Virus record (IMG/VR): IMGVR_UViG_3300030101_003089
Coordinates: 1 to 22,312 of that record
Strand: one strand, 5' to 3'
Source of the DNA: a virus
DNA length: 22,312 nt
Shown here: positions 14,054-22,312 of the stretch, piece after piece
Layout of the letters: each line of letters starts with the position of its first letter
How positions within the stretch are numbered: the stretch's first letter is position 1
Program-made: the position numbers and the translations under genes
The notes under the pieces: generated by a model
Databases searched by the model: none
Seen by the model: only the letters and a program-made list of their open reading frames with translations
What the model was told of the DNA's origin: nothing

Positions 14054-15733
14054 TGGCGATACAGACAACAGTAAATAAACCTGCACCATTTGTAGAACAA
14101 TTAGGAAAAAATTTAGCTGAACAAGTAACAGCACAAACAGGTGTTCCAATAGTATCTTCTGGAGTAGGTTCTCTTTCACAATTAACAGGAGAAACAGCTG
14201 ATCAATTTGCGGCTAGACAAAAAGCTGCTGAACAATTTGATGTTAGAAAACAAAGTCTAGCAGGAATTGCTCCAACTGTTGCGGCTCAGGATGCATTACA
14301 AAAACAAGCACAAGCTTTAGCACAATCAGGTATCGGTTCTTTTCAACCATTTTTACAATCAGCACAAGCTGCTACAGGTCCACAAGCTTTTCAACAGTTT
14401 ATGTCGCCTTATCAATCACAAGTTATTGACACAACATTAGCCGAGTTTGATAGAAATCAAAAAATACAAGAACAACAAATTAGAGACCAAGCAGTCGCTT
14501 CTGGAGCATTTGGTGGCGGTAGAGAAGCAGTTCAGTTAGCAGAGTTTGGTTCAGGAATGGCTAGACAAAGAGCAGGACTAAAAGCTAACTTAGAACAACA
14601 AGGTTTAGAATCTGCACAAAGAGCAGCACAACAACAGTTTATAAATCAACAAGGTTTAGCACGACTACTACCTGGTTTACAAAGTCAAGATGTTTCAACA
14701 TTAGGAAGACTAGGTTCTGTTAATCAAGCTCAAGCTCAGGCAGAATTAGATGCACAAAGACAAGCAAATAGAATGGCTACATTCCAACCACAAGAACAGG
14801 TTGATAGATTTTCAAACATAGTAACTGGAATCATGGGTGGATATCCAGGAGGAACACAAACAACTAACGTACCTAATCCATCACCATTACAAACTGCAGT
14901 AGGAACAGGAGTAACTCTTGCAGGTATATATAGTGGTTTAGGTGGAAAATTATTTGGATAATGAATAGAACTTTAAAAAGACCGATGTTTAGAATGGGTG
15001 GTTCAACAGGAACTGGTATTACATCAGGTCTTGATACACCAAAAAGAGGTATTGTTGATGGACCAGGAAAATATTCACAACCAGCAACAGATGCTGAATT
15101 AGTTCAAAAATCTTTATCTAGAACTAAAGAAGTATTACCTATCTTAGAAGAGTTACAAGGAACACAATCACCTTTTTCAGCAGCGGGTGGTCCAGGATTT
15201 TTAACATCGTTTGGTTTAGATTTAATGTCTAGACCTTCAAGAGGTAGAGGTCTTACTGGATTTTTAAATACCGCAGCAGAATCTGCAAAAGGACCTTTTG
15301 AAAATTTACAAGCAGCACAAATGATGAATAGAAGAAGAAAGGGTGAACAAGCTGCGGATACTTTTTCAAACATTCTTGCATCAGAATATAGTTTAGAAGA
15401 AGAAAAACAAAAACAAGCAAATGAAACATCTCAAAAATTTGAAAGAATTGAAAGAGCTAATTTATCAAACGAGTTTTATGATAATAAAATTAAAGAAAAA
15501 GAAAATGATTTATTAAATGCTAGTCCTCAAGAAAGAGAAAATGTTCAAAAAGAAATTAATCTTTTAATTGAAAAAAAAGATGATCAATATAACTCAATTA
15601 TATCAGGTAAAATGTCAAATGATGAATTTGTAAAAGATATTATTATTGCTGGTGTTAAAAACGATATATTTGATCCTGAAAAAGTTGCAAAAAAATTTCC
15701 TGATTTAGCTAATTTATTATATGCAGATGGTGG
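12899..15733 (+). repeat. Dispersed GCAGATGGTGG element encoding A-D-G-G
   Basis: The 11-base string occurs exactly at 12899-12909, 13256-13266 and 15723-15733. One near match (GCAGAAGGTGG) lies at 13715-13725. All four are in the same coding phase and give A-(D/E)-G-G in two different proteins. The shared DNA spelling may reflect common descent of a mobile protein module rather than a DNA signal. Confidence 0.55.
14053..14961 (+). CDS. Gln/Ala-rich internal virion (ejection-type) protein
   Basis: This 302-residue protein is mostly alpha-helical, very rich in Gln and Ala. A central block, MSPYQSQVIDTTLAEFDRNQ, is followed by QQIRDQAVASGAFGGGREAV and QRAGLKANLEQQGLESAQRA. I recognise this F-x-SPYQxxVIDxTLxxxD...AFGGGREA arrangement from conserved podophage and marine phage proteins of unknown structure, thought to be internal or ejected virion proteins. 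The C-terminus has short Gly-rich hydrophobic segments (GTGVTLAGIYSGLGGKLFG) that could insert in or contact a membrane. It is linked to both neighbours by stop/start overlaps (TAATG). A helical internal core or ejection component is inferred. Confidence 0.65.
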   Translation: MAIQTTVNKPAPFVEQLGKNLAEQVTAQTGVPIVSSGVGSLSQLTGETADQFAARQKAAEQFDVRKQSLAGIAPTVAAQDALQKQAQALAQSGIGSFQPFLQSAQAATGPQAFQQFMSPYQSQVIDTTLAEFDRNQKIQEQQIRDQAVASGAFGGGREAVQLAEFGSGMARQRAGLKANLEQQGLESAQRAAQQQFINQQGLARLLPGLQSQDVSTLGRLGSVNQAQAQAELDAQRQANRMATFQPQEQVDRFSNIVTGIMGGYPGGTQTTNVPNPSPLQTAVGTGVTLAGIYSGLGGKLFG

Positions 15734-15986
15734 CAGAGCTGGTTACAATTTAGGTGGTCAAGCAATGATGCCTGGAGTAGCTAATGCAGAAGAAGAGCAA
15801 GTTCAAGATTTATCTTATAATGAATTAAGATCAAGACTACCACAATCTATAAGCAATGATGTAGTGCAAGTTATTTCACAAAGTAAACAAGCTTTGTTGG
15901 ATTTTGCTAACATAAGAGATCAACAAGACGTACAAGAATTTAACCAAAAGTATAACGTAAGTTTGAATATCGCACAGGAGGGTTAA
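14961..15986 (+). CDS. Internal virion-type protein with RMGGS start and ADGGRAG motif
   Basis: The 341-residue product begins MNRTLKRPMFRMGGSTGTGI and TSGLDTPKRGIVDGPGKY, an opening I associate with marine phage internal proteins. A long charged helical or coiled-coil region follows at about 120-215, with segments such as KEKENDLLNASPQERENVQK. Then come LYADGGRAGYNLGGQAMMPG and a C-terminal helical part. The ADGG motif is shared with the protein encoded at 12323-14053. There is no enzyme motif or signal peptide. It overlaps the preceding gene by one base, and its own tail contains the strong ribosome site of the next, largest gene. It probably belongs to the same internal/ejection complex. 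Confidence 0.6.
   Translation: MNRTLKRPMFRMGGSTGTGITSGLDTPKRGIVDGPGKYSQPATDAELVQKSLSRTKEVLPILEELQGTQSPFSAAGGPGFLTSFGLDLMSRPSRGRGLTGFLNTAAESAKGPFENLQAAQMMNRRRKGEQAADTFSNILASEYSLEEEKQKQANETSQKFERIERANLSNEFYDNKIKEKENDLLNASPQERENVQKEINLLIEKKDDQYNSIISGKMSNDEFVKDIIIAGVKNDIFDPEKVAKKFPDLANLLYADGGRAGYNLGGQAMMPGVANAEEEQVQDLSYNELRSRLPQSISNDVVQVISQSKQALLDFANIRDQQDVQEFNQKYNVSLNIAQEG
15976..15981 (+). promoter_or_regulatory. Strong ribosome binding site AGGAGG of the 1398-aa gene
   Basis: An exact AGGAGG lies five bases before the ATG at 15987 and inside the end of the preceding gene. It is the best Shine-Dalgarno in the window, and it precedes the largest complete protein, whereas the start at 12323 has none. 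Confidence 0.75.
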
Positions 15987-18900
15987 ATGGCCGACCCTTT
16001 TAAACAAAAAGAAAAAAGCATAGAACGTGCTGAAAGCATAACAGGACTTGCAAAAGAAGTTTTAAACAAAAAGAAAAAACCTGTAAAGTTTACTTGGAAA
16101 GGTTTTGCTAATCTTGCATCTAATTTTTTAACAACAAATCCTTTTGATAAATTAAAATTAGATAGAATAAAAGAATTACAAGAAGGTTCCGAAGCAAAAG
16201 AAAAAGATTATATAGATTTTTTTGAAGACATAGAAAAAAGTTTGTATGGTGGTGTTCAAGATTTAGGTTATGCTGTAGGTGATTTATTAACTTCAGGTGT
16301 TGATGCTGCGGTGGGGACAGATCTTGCAGAAAAATTAGAGAAAGTTTATGAAGAAAATAAAATAAAAGATCCTGAAACACTTACAGGAGAAGTTACTAAA
16401 GTTCTTACACAATATGGTTTACCAGGTGGTGCAGCGTTTAAAATATTAAATAGATTTAAAATATTTCAAAGAAATAGAAAATTAGCAGACACAGGAACTA
16501 AATTACAAAAAGCATCACAGATTGCAAAAAGAGCTGGGTATATGTCTAGTGCTCTCGCTGCAACAGATTTTGTTGCATCTACTCCAGATAAAGAAACTTT
16601 GTTTGTTGAAGAAGAAAAAACAGAAGGACTAACTGGTAGAGATTTAGCATTAGCTAAATTAAGAAATAGAGTTAGATTTGGTACAGAGGGTGCATTAATT
16701 GGTGGTGGTTTTTCTTTAGTTGGTAAACCAGTAGCTCTTGGTTTCAAGTATGGTATCTTTAAACCTGGTGCAAAGGTAGCGGGTATTGGATTGAAAGCAA
16801 TAGACAAGGCTGTTGTATCACCGCTCACGTACCTTGGATCAAAAGCAATACCAGCTCCTGCAGGTAAAGCATTAAGAAACGCAAGTTCTTTTGTAGTTAA
16901 TAAAGCATTAGCACCAATTAGATTAGGCACTGGAGCAAAACAACTACCTAAGTTTCAAGAATGGAAATTATTTAGTAGAGATAGCAAAGACCCTCTAGAA
17001 AGAAGATTAAAAAAACTTTCTGGTTTTTTAGAAAAGTTTACATCACAAGGAAAACTAACTGGACTTGGTTATCAAATATCATCAGAAGCTAAAAGAGAAA
17101 TAAAAGCACAATCAAGAACTATAGAAAAATATTTAGAGTCTATTGAAAAGAAAGCATATAATCTTGCAAAAGATTTTGAAACAAAACACAATACAAAAAC
17201 TACATCAGAAGCTAGTCAAGATTATTATTTAGATCAGATACTTGCTTACTTAAAAGGTAATGCACAATTAAAATCTGTAGCACCTGATCTACAGGGAAGT
17301 GCAAAAAGTTTAAATAATGAATTATTACAAATAAAACAAAAATTTGCGGATTTATTACCTGAAGGCGATCTTAAAAATTTCATGTTAGATAATTTAAAAA
17401 CATACATGAGACAATCATTTAGTATTTTTACAAACCCCAACTATCAACCAGATAAAAAAATATATGATGGTGCAGTAAACTGGGTAGCTAAAAATGTTGT
17501 ACAAGCAAACAAAGATTTAAGAGGAGAAGCTCTAAAAACATTAAAGACTGGTAAAATGACAGACAAACAAGCTATTGATGAGATGGCTGAGTCTTTAACA
17601 GATAAGATATTAAAAGCAGGTAAGCAGGATGGTGCAGATCCGTTACAAGTATTAAGAAATGTAGCAGGAAAAGATTTTTTAAGAACAGATAGAATAATAA
17701 GAACTGGTGAAGAACTGCCTGATGCTATTAAAAAATTATTAGGACAAGAAGATAATTTAAAAGCCTCAGTGTTAACCACTACATCACATGCCATAACACA
17801 TGCTGTTAATAAACAATCTTTTGATAAACTAGCTAGAATAGGTTTAGATGAAGGTTGGTTGTTTAGAAGTAAGGCAGCGGCAGAAGCTAAAAGATATTTA
17901 GATGCAGAAAAAATAGGTGATGTAAAAAGTTTAGGTTTACTTAAAAGTGAAATGTCTAAATTATATGCAACACCAGAACTTACAGAAGTGTTTAGACAAA
18001 CAAGAAAAGGTTTAGATACGTGGATACAAAACGGTGTATATAGAAATATATTACAATTAAAAGTAGCAGCACAATATGGTAAGACTGTATTATCACCTGT
18101 TACACAAGTGCGTAACGTTTCATCTGCAAGTTTATTTCCATTAGCTAATGGTCACATAGGTGGTAGAGCATCTGTATCAGAATCATTAAAAATGACAATT
18201 GATGATATATTTGGTGCAGGGAAAGTTATAGATGAAGACACATTTATTAAAAATGTAGAAAATAAAATACGTCTTGGTGTTCTAGATGAAAATATTGTAG
18301 CTTCAGAACTTAAAGCAGTATTACAAGAAATAAAAAATACAAAAGGTCTAACAAGTTTGGATAAAATTATAAGAGCATTATCAGATGGTAAGTTTGCATT
18401 TGATGACACAGTTCTTAAAAAAACTGGAGAAACAATAAGTAAATTTGGTAAAGGTGCTGCTAGAGTATACGCAGGTGGTGATAACATGTGGAAATGGTAT
18501 GGACATGAATATGTAAAATCACAACTAAGAGGTTTATATAGTAAAACAAGTGATATTGCTAAATGGTATGATGAAATAGTTGGTAGAAAGTTTGATCCTA
18601 AAAATACATTTACAGGTAAACTAAAAACATTTGATGAAGCAGTAGATGAAGCTGCAGCATGGTATATTAGAAATACGTATCCAACATACAGTAAAGTTCC
18701 TGAGTTTGTTCAGTCAATTAGAAAATTACCTTTTGGTAATTTCGTATCTTTCCCAGCAGAAATGATAAGAACTACATACAATATTATAGAGTTAGGTGCT
18801 AAAGAAGCAACATCAGCAAATCCTAAATTAAGACAGATGGGTCTTAGAAGATTATTAGGTGCTTACGTAACATTATCTGGAACGGGACTCGCTGTTGGTA

Positions 18901-20183
18901 AGACAGCACAAGCATTAACTGGTGTAACAATGGATGAAATAGAGGCATATAAAAGAAGCCTATCAGCACCATGGGAAAAGAGAGCACAAATTATACCTAT
19001 TAACAAATGGAAAGAAGGTGTTGGTAAAGCAATTAACTTCTCATACTTTAGTCCGTACGATGTAGTAACAAAACCAGTTGAAGCTATATTTAAACAATGG
19101 CAAGAAGGGACTGTTAGAGATCAAGATGTAGGAGATAAATTACTTGCTCAAGCTCTTGATCAAGATGGACCTTTAAGAACATTATTAGATCCTTTTATTA
19201 CTCAATCAATTGCACTTGAAAGATTTACTGATGTATTACCAGCAGAAGTAGGACTGGGTAATAGAGGTGGTGTAACTAAAACGGGTTCAAAAGTATATTC
19301 AAAAACAGATACAGCTGGTGATAAAATTTCAAAAAGTTTTATACATATATTAAAAGGTATAGAACCAGGAGCAGTTACAACAGGAAGAAAACTTGTTCAA
19401 GGTTTACAAGGCGATGTAAAAAGAGGTGGCCAACCCGTATCACTACAAGATGAAATACTTGCTCTACTATCAGGTATTAGAATTATTAATATAGATGCAC
19501 CACGAACCATGCAATATAAAATCACAGAATATAATAACAACAAAAGATCTGTTACAGCTACAGAAAAATTTTTTAGTTTAGAAGATTTTAGACAAAGAGG
19601 ACCAGAAGTTTTAGCAGAAGAATTTAAAGATATTCAAGAAGAAAACCTAAGAGTTAATAGAGATTTTTATCAAGTGTTAGAAGATGCTCAAACAATGGGT
19701 GTGCCTAAACAAAAATTAAAAAAGATAATGAAAGACAGAGGTATATCTTCTAAAAACTCTAACAAACTTTTAAGAGGAGTTAATATACCTTACTCAGGAT
19801 ACGAGGGTCGTATGAAAAAAAGAGTTATTGATGCTAGAAAATTATCTAAAGAATTAAATGAAGGATCTATAAATAGAAATTATTTTTATCCTAGAAGATT
19901 ATTTAAACAAATAGAGAGAGAATACAAAAGAAAAAACATTAAGCCTATTGAATTAGGTCCAGGTCTTATTGAAAGAGGTATAAGAGGAGCACAAGATTTA
20001 TTGGGTAGTGTACCTCAACAAGATACAACAGTTCAACAAGCTAATATACAAACACCACCATTACCAAATACACCAATGCCTACAGTAAAAACAGCGCAGA
20101 ATATTAACCCAAATACTAACTTGACACGGACAGAGACTGCGTTACTATCTCCAGAAGAACAGGTTATAGCGAGTAGAACATAA
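15987..20183 (+). CDS. Large internal virion / DNA-ejection protein
   Basis: The 1398-residue product is charged and mainly helical. An N-terminal Lys-rich part (KKPVKFTWKGFANLASNFLT) leads to Gly-rich, weakly hydrophobic amphipathic segments at about 234-275 (GALIGGGFSLVGKPVALGFK and following). A very long helical middle comes next, then a basic region around residues 1255-1335 and a Pro/Gln/Thr-rich tail ending in RTETALLSPEEQVIASRT. The length is close to that of T7 gp16, and the position just before lysis fits a large internal core or ejection protein that would cross the cell envelope with the DNA. I see no lysozyme-like transglycosylase domain at the N-terminus, unlike T7 gp16. It starts right after the previous stop with a strong ribosome site, and its last codons overlap the holin-like gene (TAATG). 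Confidence 0.65.
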   Translation: MADPFKQKEKSIERAESITGLAKEVLNKKKKPVKFTWKGFANLASNFLTTNPFDKLKLDRIKELQEGSEAKEKDYIDFFEDIEKSLYGGVQDLGYAVGDLLTSGVDAAVGTDLAEKLEKVYEENKIKDPETLTGEVTKVLTQYGLPGGAAFKILNRFKIFQRNRKLADTGTKLQKASQIAKRAGYMSSALAATDFVASTPDKETLFVEEEKTEGLTGRDLALAKLRNRVRFGTEGALIGGGFSLVGKPVALGFKYGIFKPGAKVAGIGLKAIDKAVVSPLTYLGSKAIPAPAGKALRNASSFVVNKALAPIRLGTGAKQLPKFQEWKLFSRDSKDPLERRLKKLSGFLEKFTSQGKLTGLGYQISSEAKREIKAQSRTIEKYLESIEKKAYNLAKDFETKHNTKTTSEASQDYYLDQILAYLKGNAQLKSVAPDLQGSAKSLNNELLQIKQKFADLLPEGDLKNFMLDNLKTYMRQSFSIFTNPNYQPDKKIYDGAVNWVAKNVVQANKDLRGEALKTLKTGKMTDKQAIDEMAESLTDKILKAGKQDGADPLQVLRNVAGKDFLRTDRIIRTGEELPDAIKKLLGQEDNLKASVLTTTSHAITHAVNKQSFDKLARIGLDEGWLFRSKAAAEAKRYLDAEKIGDVKSLGLLKSEMSKLYATPELTEVFRQTRKGLDTWIQNGVYRNILQLKVAAQYGKTVLSPVTQVRNVSSASLFPLANGHIGGRASVSESLKMTIDDIFGAGKVIDEDTFIKNVENKIRLGVLDENIVASELKAVLQEIKNTKGLTSLDKIIRALSDGKFAFDDTVLKKTGETISKFGKGAARVYAGGDNMWKWYGHEYVKSQLRGLYSKTSDIAKWYDEIVGRKFDPKNTFTGKLKTFDEAVDEAAAWYIRNTYPTYSKVPEFVQSIRKLPFGNFVSFPAEMIRTTYNIIELGAKEATSANPKLRQMGLRRLLGAYVTLSGTGLAVGKTAQALTGVTMDEIEAYKRSLSAPWEKRAQIIPINKWKEGVGKAINFSYFSPYDVVTKPVEAIFKQWQEGTVRDQDVGDKLLAQALDQDGPLRTLLDPFITQSIALERFTDVLPAEVGLGNRGGVTKTGSKVYSKTDTAGDKISKSFIHILKGIEPGAVTTGRKLVQGLQGDVKRGGQPVSLQDEILALLSGIRIINIDAPRTMQYKITEYNNNKRSVTATEKFFSLEDFRQRGPEVLAEEFKDIQEENLRVNRDFYQVLEDAQTMGVPKQKLKKIMKDRGISSKNSNKLLRGVNIPYSGYEGRMKKRVIDARKLSKELNEGSINRNYFYPRRLFKQIEREYKRKNIKPIELGPGLIERGIRGAQDLLGSVPQQDTTVQQANIQTPPLPNTPMPTVKTAQNINPNTNLTRTETALLSPEEQVIASRT

Positions 20184-20401
20184 TGCCAAACGGAGATAAA
20201 ATTAGACCTAAAAATACTAGAGAGCATTTAATTGCTATCTATGGGTATATTACCGGATTAAAAAAAGATGTTAAACATATGCATGAAGGTGTTCACGATT
20301 TGGGCGGTAAGATAGACAAGATCTATTGGGTGTTATTGGGTACTGTAGGGGCAGTATCACTTCTGTTGCTAGAAAAAGTTTTAGACAAAGGTTGGTTTTA
20401 A
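20183..20401 (+). CDS. Holin-like small membrane protein
   Basis: This 72-residue protein has a charged helical N-terminal half (NTREHLIAIYGYITGLKKDV and HEGVHDLGGKIDK) predicted as a short coiled coil. It is followed by one transmembrane segment at about 48-64 (YWVLLGTVGAVSLLLLE) and a short Lys-containing tail. This layout, a soluble coiled coil then a single C-terminal membrane helix, resembles XhlA/haemolysin-type holin proteins. It is immediately followed by the endolysin gene with one base between them, so a lysis role as holin or holin partner is well supported by context. It would sit in the host inner membrane. A structural membrane-anchor function cannot be excluded. Confidence 0.65.
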   Translation: MPNGDKIRPKNTREHLIAIYGYITGLKKDVKHMHEGVHDLGGKIDKIYWVLLGTVGAVSLLLLEKVLDKGWF

Positions 20402-20402
20402 A

Positions 20403-20879
20403 ATGCAGTTATCTAGAAACTTTAGTCTACAGGAATTAACTAAATCAGATACAGCTATACGTAAAGGTATTGACAACGAACCTAACGCTGATCAGATAGA
20501 TAAATTAAAATCATTATGTGAAAATATTTTACAGCCAGTACGTGATCAGTTTGGTAGAGTAAAAGTTACTAGCGGCTATCGTAGCCCTGAGCTGTGTGTT
20601 GCCATCGGCAGCTCGATCGGATCACAACATGCAAAAGCTGAGGCGGTTGATTTCGAATGTATGGGAGTTGACAACGCTGAGGTAGCAGACTGGGTTAAAA
20701 TGAACTGTGAAGTAGATCAATTAATTTTGGAGTATTATACTCCTGGTGAGCCTAACTCTGGATGGATACACGCAAGCTATGTACCATTCAATCCAAGACA
20801 TCAATATCTAAGAGCATACAGAGAAGATGGAAAAACTAGATACAAACCAGTTATTGGAAAAGCAGTAGACCTGGTTTAG
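20403..20879 (+). CDS. Endolysin, M15-type D,D-/L,D-carboxypeptidase-like metallopeptidase
   Basis: The 158-residue product matches the peptidase M15_3 family. VTSGYRSPELCVAIGSSIGS is followed by SQHAKAEAVDFECMG and GWIHASYVP. The zinc ligands are probably H76, D83 and H123. The N-terminus (LSRNFSLQELTKSDTA) is the usual start for this family. These enzymes cleave the peptide stems of peptidoglycan; in a phage lysis cassette it would serve as endolysin. It has no signal peptide, so it depends on a holin, which fits its upstream neighbour. The part encoding the active site, nt 20571-20670, is far richer in G+C than the rest of the window (53 of 100 bases by hand count). Its stop overlaps that of the convergent helicase gene by four bases. 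Confidence 0.85.
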   Translation: MQLSRNFSLQELTKSDTAIRKGIDNEPNADQIDKLKSLCENILQPVRDQFGRVKVTSGYRSPELCVAIGSSIGSQHAKAEAVDFECMGVDNAEVADWVKMNCEVDQLILEYYTPGEPNSGWIHASYVPFNPRHQYLRAYREDGKTRYKPVIGKAVDLV

Positions 20880-22306
20880 ATCCAATCTTTTAATTCTTCA
20901 CCCATAACTTCAGATGCAATGTTTATTTTTTTACGTAAAGCTTCTACTATTTTTTCATCAATAGTATCCTCAGCAATGAGATCAATATATGTTACAGTTT
21001 TTTTCTGACCTATTCTATGAGCTCTATCTTCTGATTGTAGTCTTTTTTCTAGATCATATCCATTAGAATAATAAATAACAGTATTAGCTTGTGTAAGCGT
21101 AATACCGTAACCACCTGTTTGAGGTGTACCTACAATAAATCTACATTTAGGATCGTTTTGAAATCTACGTATATAGTTTTGTCTATCTTCTTGTGGTGTC
21201 AAACCATAGTAATGAACGTAAGAATCTTTGCCATATACTTTAATTAATTTCTGTATAATCTCTCCTACACTTAACTGATAGTTAGCCCAGATAATAACTT
21301 TACCCTCAGTATCTTCTAAGATAGACATCAACTCATTAAGTCTATTACTTTCTACTGCTTGAGTTGTACCATCATCAGCTGCTACGTAACCACATGTAAT
21401 TTGATGTAGTCGCATCAGCTGTGTTAACACAGTCATGGTAGTTGTAACTTTACCATTGAGCACAGCTATAGCTGCTTTCTTCATCTGTTCATAAACTTTC
21501 TTTTGTTCTGGTGTAAGTGTTACATGACGTTTGATAAATACTTTAGGTGGTAGATCTAAACAATCTTCTTTTAATACTCTGTAAGAAAATTGTTTTACTG
21601 TATCAGATAACTCGCTTAAATTTTGAAACTTATCAACTACCTGGATAGAACGTCCATGCACATGCATCGTTTTCATTTCAGCATACCTATTACGAAACGC
21701 GTAGTAAGAACTAAAGTCCAATAACCACGGATCAAGGAACTCACATTGTGTGTACAAATCCAACGGGTTTTTTGTAATAGGAGAACCTGTCATTATTCTT
21801 TTATACTTTGCATGTTTACCAATACCTATTATGTTTTTAGTTCTTCTTGCAGACGGTGTTTTGATAGTTGTTGATTCATCAATGGCCATCATAGCTTTGT
21901 GAGTATTAATAAATTTACTAGCAAATTTAACACCTTTATCTGTAGATAACGCTTCAACATTCATAACTAAAATATGAAACGCAGATTCTATTTCAAACAA
22001 AGATTCTAATTTTTCTCTTTGAGTTTTTGTAATATTTGGTTGCCACAATACAGACACATTTTCTATATGGTCTGGCAAATGTGTAGGTAGTTCTTGTTCA
22101 TACCAAGTTTTAACAACACCTTTTGGTGCAATAATTAAAGCACCATCTATCTTGCCTTTGTCATACAACATAGCAATATTATCTATTAATACTTTTGTTT
22201 TGCCTGTACCCATTTCCATAAAGTAAGCAAAGTTTTCTTTGTTCCACGATTTTTCCAACGCAGTTAATTGATGTGCGTATGGTTTAGTTTTAAATTTATA
22301 ATTCAT
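20876..22306 (-). CDS. SNF2-family DNA helicase/translocase, compact phage type
   Basis: The 476-residue protein begins MNYKFKTKPYAHQLTALEKS, a typical Q-motif-like start. It then has Walker A MGTGKT (32-37), a DEST Walker B/motif II (143-146), motif III MTGSP (172-176), motif V GGYGITLTQA (398-407) and motif VI QSEDRAHRIGQ (424-434). This is the SNF2 superfamily-2 core without extra domains. Phage copies of this size are thought to act in replication, recombination or transcription switching as dsDNA-dependent ATPases. An upstream start cannot be fully excluded because only six bases lie beyond the ATG, but the present start gives a natural N-terminus. The gene faces the late operon and shares four bases with the endolysin stop. 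Two weak nested inverted repeats at 20844-20886 might help end transcription. Confidence 0.88.
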   Translation of the reverse strand: MNYKFKTKPYAHQLTALEKSWNKENFAYFMEMGTGKTKVLIDNIAMLYDKGKIDGALIIAPKGVVKTWYEQELPTHLPDHIENVSVLWQPNITKTQREKLESLFEIESAFHILVMNVEALSTDKGVKFASKFINTHKAMMAIDESTTIKTPSARRTKNIIGIGKHAKYKRIMTGSPITKNPLDLYTQCEFLDPWLLDFSSYYAFRNRYAEMKTMHVHGRSIQVVDKFQNLSELSDTVKQFSYRVLKEDCLDLPPKVFIKRHVTLTPEQKKVYEQMKKAAIAVLNGKVTTTMTVLTQLMRLHQITCGYVAADDGTTQAVESNRLNELMSILEDTEGKVIIWANYQLSVGEIIQKLIKVYGKDSYVHYYGLTPQEDRQNYIRRFQNDPKCRFIVGTPQTGGYGITLTQANTVIYYSNGYDLEKRLQSEDRAHRIGQKKTVTYIDLIAEDTIDEKIVEALRKKINIASEVMGEELKDWI

Positions 22307-22312
22307 AATATT

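Noticed and set aside
16120-16930. Minus-strand open frames at 16120-16380 and 16466-16930 inside the 1398-aa gene
   Set aside because: They have Leu/Asn/Pro-skewed composition typical of antisense of AT-rich genes, no ribosome sites, and are fully covered by a long coherent plus-strand gene.

Overview
This window reads as part of the virion-morphogenesis and lysis region of an AT-rich tailed dsDNA bacteriophage. The evidence is a dense run of tail-fibre genes, a phage tail-collar domain, large internal-virion-type proteins, a holin-like gene next to an M15-type endolysin, and almost no intergenic space. The low GC, the Ser/Thr/Asn-rich fibre style, the phage-borne 2-oxoglutarate oxygenase and the recurrent A-D-G-G-R motif remind me of uncultured marine phages such as those from Mediterranean metagenomes, whose hosts are often AT-rich Alphaproteobacteria like SAR11. 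That assignment is recognition and inference, not proof. No portal, terminase, capsid, integrase or tRNA gene is visible.

Layout. From 1 to 7205 (+) lies a receptor-binding/tail-tip block: a 5'-truncated fibre built from about 55-60 tandem 17-residue repeats, two small chaperone-like genes, a GT9-like glycosyltransferase, a small acidic protein, a VTG-repeat virion protein, a second tail-tip protein and a collar-domain protein. From 7217 to 7837 (-) a single 2OG-Fe(II) oxygenase gene sits head-on against that block. From 7885 to 12313 (+) there is a likely neck/nozzle structural protein, three small genes in a tightly overlapping chain (one of only 54 codons), and two more glycosyltransferases, one GT-B (GT4-like) and one GT-A. 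From 12323 to 20183 (+) four genes encode probable internal/ejection or scaffold-type virion proteins, ending with a 1398-residue product. From 20183 to 20879 (+) there is a lysis cassette. From 20876 to 22306 (-) a compact SNF2-type helicase points back into the window and probably starts the replication/early module beyond its right edge.

How it may fit together. The plus-strand genes are coupled by stop/start overlaps and would be expressed late as virion and lysis proteins. The most interesting feature is that three different glycosyltransferases and an oxygenase lie inside the structural operon, beside very long repetitive Asn/Thr/Cys-rich fibres. A phage-encoded modification system acting on the fibre or virion is a plausible and testable idea, but host-surface or DNA modification cannot be excluded. 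No gene-free stretch exceeds 300 bases; the longest gaps, near 3915-3971 and 7838-7884, are under 60 bases.
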